Source: Pollenia angustigena (lineage: Eukaryota > Arthropoda > Insecta > Diptera > Polleniidae). Taken from it: 64,000 nucleotides of DNA. Where the stretch lies: the NCBI GenBank assembly GCA_930367215.1, contig OV884056.1, forward strand, positions 231,189,127-231,253,126. Reading direction: 5' to 3'. Position 1 is the stretch's first letter. Every line of letters begins with the position of its first letter. The notes beneath the pieces were generated by a model. It had not been told where the DNA came from. It ran no database searches and saw only the letters and a program-made list of their open reading frames with translations. Of this stretch, positions 41,952 to 53,644 are shown piece by piece. Position numbers and translations under genes: made by a program.

Positions 41952-44500
41952 TATTATACCCTTCACCACAGGTGGAAAAGGATATATATAAGTTTGTCAT
42001 TCCGTTTGTAATTTCTACAATATTGATCTTAGACCCTATAAAGTATATATATTCTGGGTCCTTATGAGGAGAGAACTTGATTTAACCATATCCGTCCGTC
42101 CGTCTGTCCGTCTTACGTTTGATTTCTGTTTTGTGTTTTCCGGAGACTCCAGACATGATAGCGGCTAAGTTGTTTTACATTTATATCACATATAGTCCAC
42201 CATTTCTTGCTATTGAAATTCAGCCAGATCGGTCGAACAATGGCTGAGATATAACCAAAAAACCACGACTGCCTCTAATTTTTCCAAAAAATCCCTTGTG
42301 GTTGTTGTATTTTTATTACTTTTTTCTGTATATCTAGAGAACGGCAAGAGCCAAAGCTTTAAAATTAGGTACAAACATTTAGGTTATAAATATACACCAT
42401 CCTACAAAATGTGGGCGGGATTGGAGAAGTAGGCGTAGTACCTCTCATACAAAAAGTATTAAAAATTTTATAAAAACCTGAATTTTTTGACTGTAATATG
42501 ACCTATGGTTACGCCTTATATGTCAGAAGATCGAAAATTTTTCATAGAAAATATTTTCTGAAAAACTCGGGAAAATCGGTTCAGATACGAAAAATTTATG
42601 ACCAAAATATTAATTTTTTTTTTGAAAAATACCCATTTTCAGGAACCATAGATCTTCCCGAGTCCACGTTTTATAGCCAAAATAACTGGCAAATTTCTTC
42701 TTTAACACGTCGGTATATAAATCTGTCAAATCGGTTAAGAAATAGCAGAGTTATGACCAAAATACTGAAATCCCAAAAATTACTCTTTTTTATACCCTTC
42801 ACCACAGGTGGAAAAGGGTATATATAAGTTTGTCATTCCGTTTGTAATTTCTACAATATTGATCTTAGACCCTATAAAGTATATATATTCTGGGTCCTTA
42901 TGAGGAGAGAACTTGATTTAACCATATCCGTCCGTCCGTCCGTCCGTCCATCCGTGCGTCCGTCTGTCCGTCTTACGTTTGATATGTGTTTTCCGGAGAC
43001 TCCAGACATGATAGCGGCTACGTTGTTTTACATTTATATCACATATAGTCCACCATTTCTTGCTATTGAAATTCAGCCAGATCGGTCCAACAATGGCTGA
43101 GATATGACCAAAAAACCACGACTGCCTCTAATTTTTCCAAAAAATCCCTTGTGGTTGTTGTATTTTTATTACTTTTTTCTGTATATCTAGAGAACGGCAA
43201 GAGCCAAAGCTTTAAAATTAGGTACAAACATTTAGGTTATAAATATACACCATCCTACAAAATGTGGGCGGGATTGGAGAAGTAGGCGTAGTACCTCTCA
43301 TACAAAAAGTATTAAAAATTTTATAAAAACCTGAATTTTTTGACTGTAATATGACCTATGGTTACGCCTTATATGTCAGAAGATCGAAAATTTTTCATAG
43401 AAAATATTTTCTGAAAAACTCGGGAAAATCGGTTCAGATACGAAAAATTTATGACCAAAATATTAATTTTTTTTTTGAAAAATACCCATTTTCAGGAACC
43501 ATAGATCTTCCCGAGTCCACGTTTTATAGCCAAAATAACTGGCAAATTTCTTCTTTAACACGTCGGTATATAAATCTGTCAAATCGGTTAAGAAATAGCA
43601 GAGTTATGACCAAAATACTGAAATCCCAAAAATTACTCTTTTTTATACCCTTCACCACAGGTGGAAAAGGGTATATATAAGTTTGTCATTCCGTTTGTAA
43701 TTTCTACAATATTGATCTTAGACCCTATAAAGTATATATATTCTGGGTCCTTATGAGGAGAGAACTTGATTTAACCATATCCGTCCGTCCGTCCGTCCAT
43801 CCGTGCGTCCGTCTGTCCGTCTTACGTTTGATATGTGTTTTCCGGAGACTCCAGACATGATAGCGGCTACGTTGTTTTACATTTATATCACATATAGTCC
43901 ACCATTTCTTGCTATTGAAATTCAGCCAGATCGGTCCAACAATGGCTGAGATATGACCAAAAAACCACGACTGCCTCTAATTTCTCCAAAAAATCCCTTG
44001 TGGTTGTTGTATTTTTATTACTTTTTTCTGTATATCTAGAGAACGGCAAGAGCCAAAGCTTTAAAATTAGGTACAGACATTTAGGTTATAAATATACACC
44101 ATCCTACAAAATGTGGGCGGGATTGGAGAAGTAGGCGTGGTACCTCTCATACAAAAAGTATTAAAAATTTTATAAAAACCTGAATTTTTTGACTGTAATA
44201 TGACCTATGGTTACGCCTTATATGTTAGAAGATCGGAAATTTTAGTAGGAAATATTTTCTGAAAAACTCGGGAAAATCGGTTCAGATACGAGAAAGTTAT
44301 GACCAAAATATTAATTTTTTTTTTGAAAAATACCCATTTTCAGGAACCATAGATCTTCCCGAGTCCACGTTTTATAGCCAAAATAACTGGCAAATTTCTT
44401 TTTTAACACGTCGGTATATAAATCTGTCAAATCGGTTAAGAAATAGCAGAGTTATGACCAAAATACTGAAATCCCAAAAATTACTCTTTTTTATACCCTA
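41952..44500 (+). repeat. Three tandem ~850-bp DINE-1-like units
   Basis: Units start at 41952, 42791 and 43644 with TATACCCTTCACCACAGGTG. Spacing is 839 then 853 bp, and they are nearly identical. Each carries TTTGTCATTCCGTTTGTAAT, TCCGTCCG repeats (variable number), TGGCTGAGATATGACC, a GGGCGGGATTGGAGAAGTAG motif and a GGTTAAGAAATAGC segment. Order and motifs recall the Drosophila INE-1/DINE-1 (Helentron) family; that name is by recollection. The identical 109-codon ORFs at 42498 and 43351 are products of the repeat, not genes. Confidence 0.75.
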
Positions 44501-47500
44501 CCCTAGGCCCCATAGAAACCCTTCTCCCGGAAAACAGTTTAGTACACCTAAAACCATAATTAATAATGCTAGCATAACAGACATTGGTACGTCACAGTTT
44601 TAAAGGACTAGAAATGACGCTGTGAAATTTCGTGATGATCGGTCCATAATTTACCCTAGGCCCCATATAAACCCTACTACCGGAAAACAGTTTAGTCGCC
44701 TAAAACCATAATTAATAACAAATCGTCACAGTTTAAGATAATAATAACATCATACAGATATTACTTCTTAAACATTCGAACTGTCGATGGAGGGTATCAA
44801 AGATTCGGCACAGCCGAATATAGCACTCTAACTTGTTTTAATTGATATTTATTATTATTTGACCTTTATTTTATAATTACTTTTAACTTTTTAAGCTTGA
44901 CGTCTTTTTATACCCTTCACCGAAGGTAAAAGGGTATATATAACTTTGTCATTCCGTTTGTAATTTCTACAATATTGATCCTACACCCTATAAAGTATAT
45001 ATATTCTGGGTCCTTATAAAAAGCGAAGTTCAAATCCGGTTGTCCGTCTATCCGTCTGTCCGTCTGTCTGTTGAAATGGGTTTTCCGAAGCCCCCAGATA
45101 TGATGGGGGCTTGGTTGGGGTATCTTTGTGTCAGGTATTCTTATTATAATTTTGCTATTGAAATTCAGCCAGATCGGTCCACAAATGGCTGAGATATGAG
45201 CAAAAAACTGCGACCACCTCTAATTTTTTCCAAAAATCCCTTGTGGTTGTTGTATTTTTATTACTTTTTGCTGTATATCTGGGGAACGGCAATAGCCAAA
45301 GTTTCCAAATTAGGTACACACATTTAAGTTGCCAATACACACCATCCTACAAAATGTGGTCGGCATTGGAGAAGTGGGCGTGGTACCTCCCGTACAAAAA
45401 AATTAAATATTGTATAAAAACCTAAATTTTAGGGCTGCCATATGTCTTATGGATATGACTTATATACCAAAATATCGGAAATTTTTAGTAGAACATATTT
45501 TATAAAAAACTCGGGAAAATCGGTTCAGATACAAACAAGTTATGACCAAAATTAATTTTTTTATTTAAATACCCACTTTCGGGAACCATAGATCTCCCCG
45601 AGTCCAAGCTTTATAACTAAAGTAAATGGTAAATTTTTTCTTTAACACGTCGGTATATAAATCTGTCAAATCGGTTAAAAAATGGCTGAGTTATGATCAA
45701 AAAACCACGACTACCTCTAATTTTTTCCAAAAATCCCTTGTGGTTGTTGTATTTTTATTACTTTATGCTGTATATCTGGGAAACGGCAATAGCCAAAGTT
45801 TCCAAATTAGGTACACACATTTAGGTCGCCAATACACACAATCCTACAAAATGTGGGCGGGATTGAAGTAGTGGGCGTGGTATCTCCCGTACAAAAAATA
45901 TCAAAAACTTCATAAAAACCTGAATTTCTGCACTGTTATATGACGGATAGTTACACCTTTTATATCAAAAGACCGGAAATCTTTAGTAAAAAATATTTTC
46001 TGAACACTTTGGAAAAATCGGTTCAGATACAAAAAAGTTATGGCCAAAATAAAATGTTTTTTATTAAAATACCCATTTTCGGGAATCATAGATCTTCCCG
46101 AGTCGAAACTTTATAACTCAAGTAAATGGGAAATTTCCTTAACACGTCGGTATTTAAATCTTTCAAATCGGTTTAAAAATGGCTAAGTTATGATCAAAAT
46201 ACTGCAATCCCAAAAATTATTTTTTTATACCCTTCACCGAAGGTAAAAGGGTATATATAACTTTGTCATTCCGTTTGTAATTTCTACAATATTGATCCTA
46301 CCTAAGGACAAGAAGGTCCTAGTTTTCATGTTATTTAGTAACAAATTGAACCCTCTTGTTCCAAGGCTGCGATAGGTTCCTATATTTATATTATTATATC
46401 CAATCTTCTATCCCTTAATAACTAAATTCCTATAATTATTCGCTATATCGTATATGCCAATTTTTTTTGAATGATTTTTGATGCAATCTTGTTCTACATT
46501 CAAAGAGACGTCACCTGACAAAATATTGTAGGCGAATTCCACTTCGTTGCTCCATAAATTGAATGTAAATTTTCATTTTAATATTGCAAGTGATAGCAGA
46601 GAAAAGTAGAAAAATGACTCTCCTGTAAAATTTGGTTTTTGTAACATACGATAAATTTGCGCAAAGGGGTCGATATGTTCTGTGTCTGCTTTTAAAATTT
46701 AGTTATCCTAAGCAGTTTGGGATTGAAATTCAGCAAAATCGGTTCAATAGGATCTGAGCTATGAATCAAAATGTGGAACCACCACCTAAAAAAAATTGAT
46801 AATTTTGTTACAAAAACTAACATAAATGGTGGAAAAATGCACAGAATGATATAAGATTTCGCAACAATTCGTTTTATTCAACAGGAAATCACGCTGTGAA
46901 ATTTTGTGAAGATCGGTCAATAATTTACCCTAGGCCCCATATAAGCCCTACTCCCGGAAAACAGTATATTAAGCCTAAAACCCTAACTAACAATGCTATC
47001 TTTACAAATTTTGGCAAGTCACAGTTATATAGGACTAGAAATTAAACTGTTAAGTTTCGTGAAGATCGGTCCATAATTTACCATAGGCCCCATATAAAAC
47101 CTACTTTCGGAAAACAACTTAGTACGCCTAAAAACGTAAAAAATAATGCTATCATAACAAAATTTGGTACATCAAAGTTTTATAGAACTAAAAATAAATC
47201 TTTGAAATTTCGTGCAGATCGGTTCATAATTTACCATAGGCCCCATATAAACTTTACTCCCGGAAAACAACTTAGTACGCCTAAAAACGTAAAAAATAAT
47301 GCTATCATAACAAAATTTGGTACATCAAAGTTTTATTGAACAAGAAATAAAATTGTGTAATTTCGTGAAGATCGGTCCATAATTTACCCTGGGCCCCATA
47401 TAAACCCTACTCCCGGAAAACAGTTTAGTACGCCTAAAACCGTAAAAAATAACGCTAGCGTAACAAAATTTGGTACGTCACAGTTTTTTAGGGCAAGAAA

Positions 47501-47691
47501 TAACACTGTGAAATTTCGTGACGATCGGCCCATAATTTACCCTGGGCTCCATATAAACCCTACTACCGGAAAACAGTTTAGTACGCCTAAAACCGTAAAA
47601 AATAATGCAATCATAACAAATTTTGGCCCGTCACAGTTTTATAGGACTATAAATGATACTGTGAAATTTCGTGAAGATCGGTACATAATTT
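44500..47691 (+). repeat. DINE-like compound repeat, unit 1 of a 3192-bp tandem duplication
   Basis: Sequence from ~44510 recurs 3192 bp downstream (for example 45155 to 48347, 45626 to 48818), almost unchanged. The duplicated unit includes the 3' end of one DINE-like element with hairpin ATTCGGC-ACA-GCCGAAT and CTCTAACTTG (~44797-44834), a ~75-bp spacer, and the next head TATACCCTTCACCGAAGG at 44911. A second head lies at ~46228. Identical spacers in both units show that the duplication was by DNA, not separate insertion. Confidence 0.8.
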
Positions 47692-47900
47692 ACCTCAGGC
47701 CCCATAGAAACCCTACTCCCGGAAAACAGTTCAGTACACCTAAAACCATAATTAATAATGCTATCATAACAGAAATTGGAACGTCACAGTTTTAAAGGAC
47801 TTGAAATGACGCTGTGAAATTTCGTGATGATCGGTCCATAATTTACCCTAGGCACCATATAAACCCTTCTACCGGGAAACAGTTTGGTTGCCTTAAACCA
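46880..47900 (+). repeat. 153-bp minisatellite, seven units
   Basis: GATCGGT recurs at 46911, 47064, 47218, 47370, 47523 (GATCGGC), 47676 and 47829. The period is 153 bp within one base. Each unit contains TAATTTACCCTAGGCCCCAT and CCCGGAAAACAGTTTAGTAC-like text. The inverted copy at 54.9-55.7 kb has six units. The consensus is open for 51 codons in one frame. Confidence 0.85.
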
Positions 47901-49649
47901 TAATTAATAACAAATCGTCACAGTTTAAGATTATAATAACATCATACAGATATTACTCCTTAAACATTCGAACTGTCGGTGGAGGGTATCAAAGATTCGG
48001 CACAGCCGAATATAGCACTCTAACTTGTTTTAATTGATATTTATTATTATTTGACCTTTATTTTATAATTACTTTTAACTTTTTAAGCTTGACGTCTTTT
48101 TATACCCTTCACCGAAGGTAAAAGGGTATATATAACTTTGTCATTCCGTTTGTGATTTCTACAATATTGATCCTACACCCTATAAAGTATATATATTCTG
48201 GGTCCTTATAAAAAGCGAAGTTCAAATCCGGTTGTCCGTCTATCCGTCTGTCCGTCTGTCTGTTGAAATGGGTTTTCCGAAGCCCCCAGATATGATGGGG
48301 GCTTGGTTGGGGTATCTTTGTGTCAGGTATTCTTATTATAATTTTGCTATTGAAATTCAGCCAGATCGGTCCACAAATGGCTGAGATATGAGCAAAAAAC
48401 TGCGACTACCTCTAATTTTTTCCAAAAATCCCTTGTGGTTGTTGTATTTTTATTACTTTTTGCTGTATATCTGGGGAACGGCAATAGCCAAAGTTTCCAA
48501 ATTAGGTACACACATTTAAGTTGCCAATACACACCATCCTACAAAATGTGGGCGGCATTGGAGAAGTGGGCGTGGTACCTCCCGTACAAAAAAATTAAAT
48601 ATTGTATAAAAACCTAAATTTTAGGGCTGCCATATGTCTTATGGATATGACTTATATACCAAAATATCGGAAATTTTTAGTAGAACATATTTTATAAAAA
48701 ACTCGGGAAAATCGGTTCAGATACAAACAAGTTATGACCAAAATTAATTTTTTTATTTAAATACCCACTTTCGGGAACCATAGATCTCCCCGAGTCCAAG
48801 CTTTATAACTAAAGTAAATGGTAAATTTTTTCTTTAACACGTCGGTATATAAATCTGTCAAATCGGTTAAAAAATGGCTGAGTTATGATCAAAAAACCAC
48901 GACTACCTCTAATTTTTTCCAAAAATCCCTTGTGGTTGTTGTATTTTTATTACTTTATGCTGTATATCTGGGAAACGGCAATAGCCAAAGTTTCCAAATT
49001 AGGTACACACATTTAGGTCGCCAATACACACCATCCTACAAAATGTGGGCGGGATTGAAGTAGTGGGCGTGGTATCTCCCGTACAAAAAATATCAAAAAC
49101 TTCATAAAAACCTGAATTTCTGCACTGTTATATGACGGATAGTTACACCGGAAATCTTTAGTAAAAAATATTTTCTGAACACTTTGGAAAAATCGGTTCA
49201 GATACAAAAAAGTTATGGCCAAAATAAAATGTTTTTTATTAAAATACCCATTTTCGGGAATCATAGATCTTCCCGAGTCGAAACTTTATAACTCAAGTAA
49301 ATGGGAAATTTCCTTAACACGTCGGTATTTAAATCTTTCAAATCGGTTTAAAAATGGCTAAGTTATGATCAAAATACTGCAATCCCAAAAATATTTTTTT
49401 TATACCCTTCACCGAAGGTAGAAGGGTATATATAACTTTGTCATTCCGTTTGTAATTTCTACAATATTGATCCTACCTAAGGACAAGAAGGTCCTAGTTT
49501 TCATGTTATTTAGTAACAAATTGAACCCTCTTGTTCCAAGGCTGCGATAGGTTCCTATATTTATATTATTATATCCAATCTTCTATCCCTTAATAACTAA
49601 ATTCCTATAATTATTCGCTATATCGTATATGCCAATTTTTTTGAATGAT
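47692..49649 (+). repeat. DINE-like compound repeat, truncated unit 2
   Basis: Second copy of the 3192-bp unit, including the 3' hairpin end (~47998-48032) and head at 48106. It breaks at about 49649 after TGCCAATTTTTTTGAATGAT, where unit 1 continues into TTTTTGATGCAATC. Confidence 0.8.
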
Positions 49650-49810
49650 AGTTGGGTATTTAAAAAAAAGAATTAATTTTGGTCATAACTTTTTTGTATC
49701 TGCACCGATTTTCCCGAGTTTTTTATAAAATATGTTCTACTAAAAATTTCCGATATTTTGATATATAAGTCATATCCATAGGACATATGGCAGCCCTTAA
49801 ATTTAGGATT
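49650..49810 (-). repeat. Inverted DINE-like fragment
   Basis: This piece is the reverse complement of ~45425-45570 (TTTGGTCATAACTT, ATTTTCCCGAGTTTTTTATA, CATATGGCAGCCCT). It joins the break in unit 2 to the gypsy fragment, so a rearrangement took place here. Confidence 0.75.
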
Positions 49811-49814
49811 TAGG

Positions 49815-50664
49815 ACTGAAACCAAATCCAGCTCGGGCTCAAGCAATTTACAATATGCCGCAACCAGCAGACATATCGGAGCTACGGTCGCTCCTCGGGG
49901 CAATACATTTTTATGGAAAATTCGTTAGTCAAATGCACAAGCACCGAGGCCCGATAGATGAGTTGTTGAAAGCAAATACTCCATGGGAATGGAATGCAAC
50001 ACGTCATAAAAGTTTCATGACACTGAAAGAAATCATAATGTCAGACTTACTGCTGACCCATTATGATCCTAACAAAAATATCATAGTAGCTGCAGACGCA
50101 TCGAATTATGGATTGGGGGCATGTATCTTCCATGAATTTGAAGATGGGTCGATAAAGGCGATTTCACATTCATCCACCCACCTTACAGCAGCGGAAAAAT
50201 GATACAGCCAAATTTAGAAAGAAGCGCTCGCTCTTATTTTCGCAACAACAAAACTCCATAAAATGATATTTGGCAGGAAGTTCAAATTAAAAACGGACCA
50301 CAAACCACTCATAGCAATTTTTGGTGAAAGGAGTGGTATAAGTGCACCTCAGGCAAATCGTCTTCAAAGATGGGCAACCAAATTATTAGCATACGATTTT
50401 GAAATCGGTTTTAAATCAACTAATAGTTTTGGCTACGCAGATGTGTTATCACGCCTTATTAACAAACAAGACATCAATTCAGACGAATTTGTCATCGCTT
50501 CAATACAATTTGAAAACGAAGTCAATCAAGTACTTATTAGTAATCTCACAAAACTCCCTATAACACATAGGATGATCAAAGAACAAACAGTAAATGGCCA
50601 GACTTTGAGTACAGTAATAGAATATTGCCAAAATGGATGGCAAACAACATCGACAGGTGTCTAG
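49815..50664 (+). pseudogene. Reverse transcriptase end and RNase H
   Basis: The frame 49855-50202 reads LRSLLGAIHFYGKFV, the RT connection, then NIIVAADASNYGLGACIFHE, the RNase H start with its first Asp. Two in-frame stops near 50202-50218 break it. 50263-50664 continues with KLKTDHKPLIAIFG and GYADVLSRL, the tether and final Asp block. RNase H would remove the RNA template. Stops make this copy dead. Confidence 0.85.
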
Positions 50665-50733
50665 AATTACGATCGTATTTCCAACGTAAAGATGCAATTA
50701 CCGTTATTAATGGCTGAGACCGTGTAAATAGTT

Positions 50734-51917
50734 GTGCCAAAAATATATCGCAGGTGTTTCCTAAAAGACCTTCACAAAGGCCATCCAGGAATTGAGCGAA
50801 CAAAATCTATTGCCCGCAGTTATGTGTTTTGGCCTGGAATTGATCAGGATATAAAAGCCTTTGTAAAACAAATTGATCAATGTGCCTCAGCCGCAAAAAT
50901 GCCAACAAAAACAGCGCTTTGTGCCTGGCCTACACCTGAAAGCGTATGGGAGCGCATTCATATAGATTACGCTGACCCAATCGATGGAAATTATTTCTTG
51001 GTTGTAATCGATGCATTTTCAAAATGGCCGGAAATAGTTCCAACTAAATCCATAACCTCTCAGCAGACAATAGACATTTTGAATGAAATATTCACGGAAC
51101 ACAATTCAAAAGTGCACCGTATCGGGAATTAACAACATATAGAGGTATTCAGAATCTTTTCTCAAGTCCATTTTACCCGATGTCAAATGGACAAGCTGAA
51201 AGATTCGTGGATACATTTAAAAAGGCATTAACGAAACTAAAAGAGGAGAGTAATATACTGAAAAACTTGCAAACCTTTCTTCAGTGTTACCGATCCACAC
51301 CAAATCGATACTGCATCGATAGTAAATCGCCAGCAGAGCTTCTTTATAATCGTAAAATGCGCGTACAAATGGACCTTCTCTATTAACCTTCAATATCGCA
51401 AGACACCTTACATCCAAGTGATAATGTCGAACGCATGAAACAACAGTACGATAAGAAACACGGCGTTATTGAGAAAAAATTTAGACCCGAAGACAGGGTT
51501 TATGCCAGTATTTATGAACATAATAATAAATTTGTCTGGAAACCTGTTAAAATAGAAGAGCGTAGAGGTAACGTAATGTATAATGTAGTTCTGGATAACG
51601 GTAGACTTATTCGCACCCACAAAAATCAACTACGTCAAAGAAAAAGCAATTATACAACATCAAGTTCCCGTAGGCTGGGCATTGGCCTAGACTACTTTCC
51701 AGAAGTCATAATGCCTGATGAACGATCAGCCGTTGAAAATAGTGAGCTTCAAGCTTGTAACAGTAACGTACCAAAAGCCATAATACTCGACGAACCATCA
51801 GCCGTTGAAAATAGTAGACTTCAAGCTTGTAGTAGTAACGCACAAACAATAAACTCAAACGTTGTCGGGAACTTAACACCACGAAGATCAGCTCGACAAC
51901 GGAAACGGAAACGGTAG
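50734..51917 (+). pseudogene. Integrase, broken
   Basis: 50734-51132 holds HKGHPGIERTKSIARSYVFW (zinc-binding His pair) and the first catalytic Asp in RIHIDYADPIDGNYFLVVID. The second Asp block (SDNGTQF in relatives) has been deleted after FTEHNSK. 51180-51386 has the Glu block NGQAERFVDTFKKALTK, then a stop. 51435-51917 carries the C-terminal module (FRPEDRVYASIYEHNNKF, GNVMYNVVLDNGRLIRTHKN) and an Arg-rich tail. Confidence 0.85.
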
Positions 51918-52047
51918 ATAGGTTTAGTCCTTCAAGGAACTTACTAAGGAAGGTGTTGGCAACACTCATATAGAGTATCGACAATATGGTAACCTGGGCG
52001 ACAGCGGGATATAAAAAGTTAGATAGAAAGTAAGAACGTGTAAAATG

Positions 52048-52167
52048 TATAGAACACGAGCGCCTGTCTCGTTCGTCAACTTACATTTAAAACAAAAACA
52101 AATTTCGAAATTTTGTTTTTGTTTTAAATGTAAGTTGAACGGACAAGTAAGGCGCTCGTGTTCTATA
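52048..52167. repeat. 120-bp near-perfect palindrome (MITE-like)
   Basis: Arms of 60 bp, starting TATAGAACACGAGCGCCT, pair across the centre TTTCGAAA. Only an 8-10 base block (GTCTCGTTCG against TACTTGTCCG) is mismatched. The inner TTACATTTAAAACAAAAACA is shared with the 22924-23027 MITE, but the ends differ. Confidence 0.75.
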
Positions 52168-52232
52168 AACACCACATAACTTAAAAATATAACCATTAAA
52201 ATAAATTTTTTTTGTTTTACTTTCCTTTCTTT

Positions 52233-52366
52233 ATGATGTGATGAAAAGCGATAAATTTCAAAACGAAGATAATATAGATTGAAAAAATATGCAATGAACA
52301 TATTAGAAAACAACAACATTATAGATTTCAATCGTTTTGTTTTAAAATCATTTTCCATCACATACT
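52233..52366. repeat. Second member of the GTATGTGATG MITE family
   Basis: GATGTGATGAAAAGCGATAA at the left pairs inverted with GTATGTGATGGAAAATGATT at the right. Both then read (T)TTCAAAACGA or TTTAAAACAAAACGA. It resembles the 25271-25540 element. Confidence 0.55.
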
Positions 52367-52499
52367 TGATTAGTAAAAAAAAAGAAGTTAAGTTATCAAT
52401 TGAAATAATCTTGATAAAGGATAAAGCTAAAATTTATAGTTAAATTAGGGTACCCTAGAGAAATATGTATAAACAATCTCAATAACATTAGTGGCCCAA

Positions 52500-53530
52500 G
52501 CCATAATTAAAGAGAGTCCTGAAAAGAGGCTTATATCTCATTCCGCTGAATATGCTTCAGCAATTTACGTTTATAAGAAGAACTAGAATACTCAAAGGAC
52601 TTAAGAGTTCTTGGTAATTGATTGAAAATTCGTGCAACCCTTACATGAAATGATCTCTCCACTAGGGAAGTTAGCTTAGGAATCAAAATTTGACAATTGG
52701 CTCTAGATCGACTAAGTGAAAACAATGCAATCATATATTCAATAGTTCCCCTTTTAAACATATTGCAAAGCAAAAGCCTTATTTTTACATAATTATAAAA
52801 TGAACAGCCCAGAAACTTTGAAACATACATAGATACATGATTTTGAAGTCTTAAGCAATAGAGATATCTCATAACTCTATTGAATAGCACCAAATGTTTC
52901 TTCATATGACACCCAAGTGTACCAGTATAAACTTCAATACCATACAAAAATATAGGCATAACCAGTGAATGAATAATTATAACTTTGATATGCATTGGTA
53001 AGCATAAGTTGACGTTATAAAGTCTACGTAATAAATAATTAACTTTAGAAGTAACAAAATTAATGTGTCTTTCAAATGTTAATTTATTATTCAATCATAG
53101 GTCCAGACAGTACATATGGTCTACAAATTCAATTTTCGTACCATGAATATCAATATCTAAGTTTGAAACGGAAGAACCAAAAAACATAGCCTTTGTTTGA
53201 AGAGCATTAATATAAAGTCTATTACGCACCATCCAGTTTGATAAATTGGAAATAAAAAAATTTATCATTTGATGCAAAACATCCTCAAATTGTCTCTCAC
53301 CACTAAATAAAAACATTAAATCATCTGCATAACCAAATGGTATACATGCCGTCATATTAAAATCCGTGAAAATGTTATTGATATACATATTAAAAAGTAA
53401 AGGCCCAAGTACTGAACCTTGAAGCACCCCACTTTTAACCGGTAAGACACCCGAAAATCTCCTTCCAAAAGAAACGTATTGAAGTCTATCTTTGAGATAA
53501 GATGAAATGAGTTTACATGCCGTCGACGAA
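52500..53530 (-). mobile_element. 5'-truncated LINE fragment
   Basis: Minus-strand remnant of a non-LTR retrotransposon containing the RT palm and C-terminal part. The 5' truncation is near 53530. No poly(A) tail is clear at the 3' side. Confidence 0.75.
52531..53530 (-). pseudogene. Reverse transcriptase fragment with in-frame stop
   Basis: Minus-strand frame from ~53527: YLKDRLQYVSFGRRFSG, then VLQGSVLGPLLFNMYINNIF (palm), and the catalytic GYADDLMFLFSG. A TGA at 53097-53095 interrupts the LG-x-x-LNNKLTFERHI block. The same frame then continues to 52531 through MPIFLYGIEVYTG. The catalytic loop is intact, but the stop and 5' truncation kill the copy. It belongs to the same broad group as the 2282-3136 fragment but is not the same family. 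Confidence 0.85.
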
Positions 53531-53644
53531 AGTCAAAAATAAAACAAGCTATTTGTATTTCTTGTTTTAAGAAATTTTTGATCATATACCATGTAATTGT
53601 TTTTGGATTTTGGATTTTGGATTTTCCTATTTAAGCTAGCATTG

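Larger units (their letters stand above)
49811..51960 (+). mobile_element. Ty3/gypsy pol fragment without LTRs
   Basis: The fragment begins within the end of reverse transcriptase and runs through RNase H and integrase to a short tail with two TCAGCCGTTGAAAATAGT repeats. Neither LTR, gag nor the polymerase palm is present. It is a different family from the 38-42 kb element. Its left edge abuts the DINE-like rearrangement. Confidence 0.85.

Noticed and set aside
42498..43680. Two identical 109-codon ORFs as a duplicated gene
   Set aside because: They are the same frame in consecutive 853-bp DINE-like units, have no domain, and rest wholly on repeat sequence.
46880..47900. CRISPR-like array
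   Set aside because: Whole 153-bp units repeat without unique spacers, in a eukaryotic transposon context.
45155..49063. Short repeated ORFs (61-95 codons) as a gene family
   Set aside because: They recur with the 3192-bp duplication and the 153-bp minisatellite and are best explained as repeat by-products.
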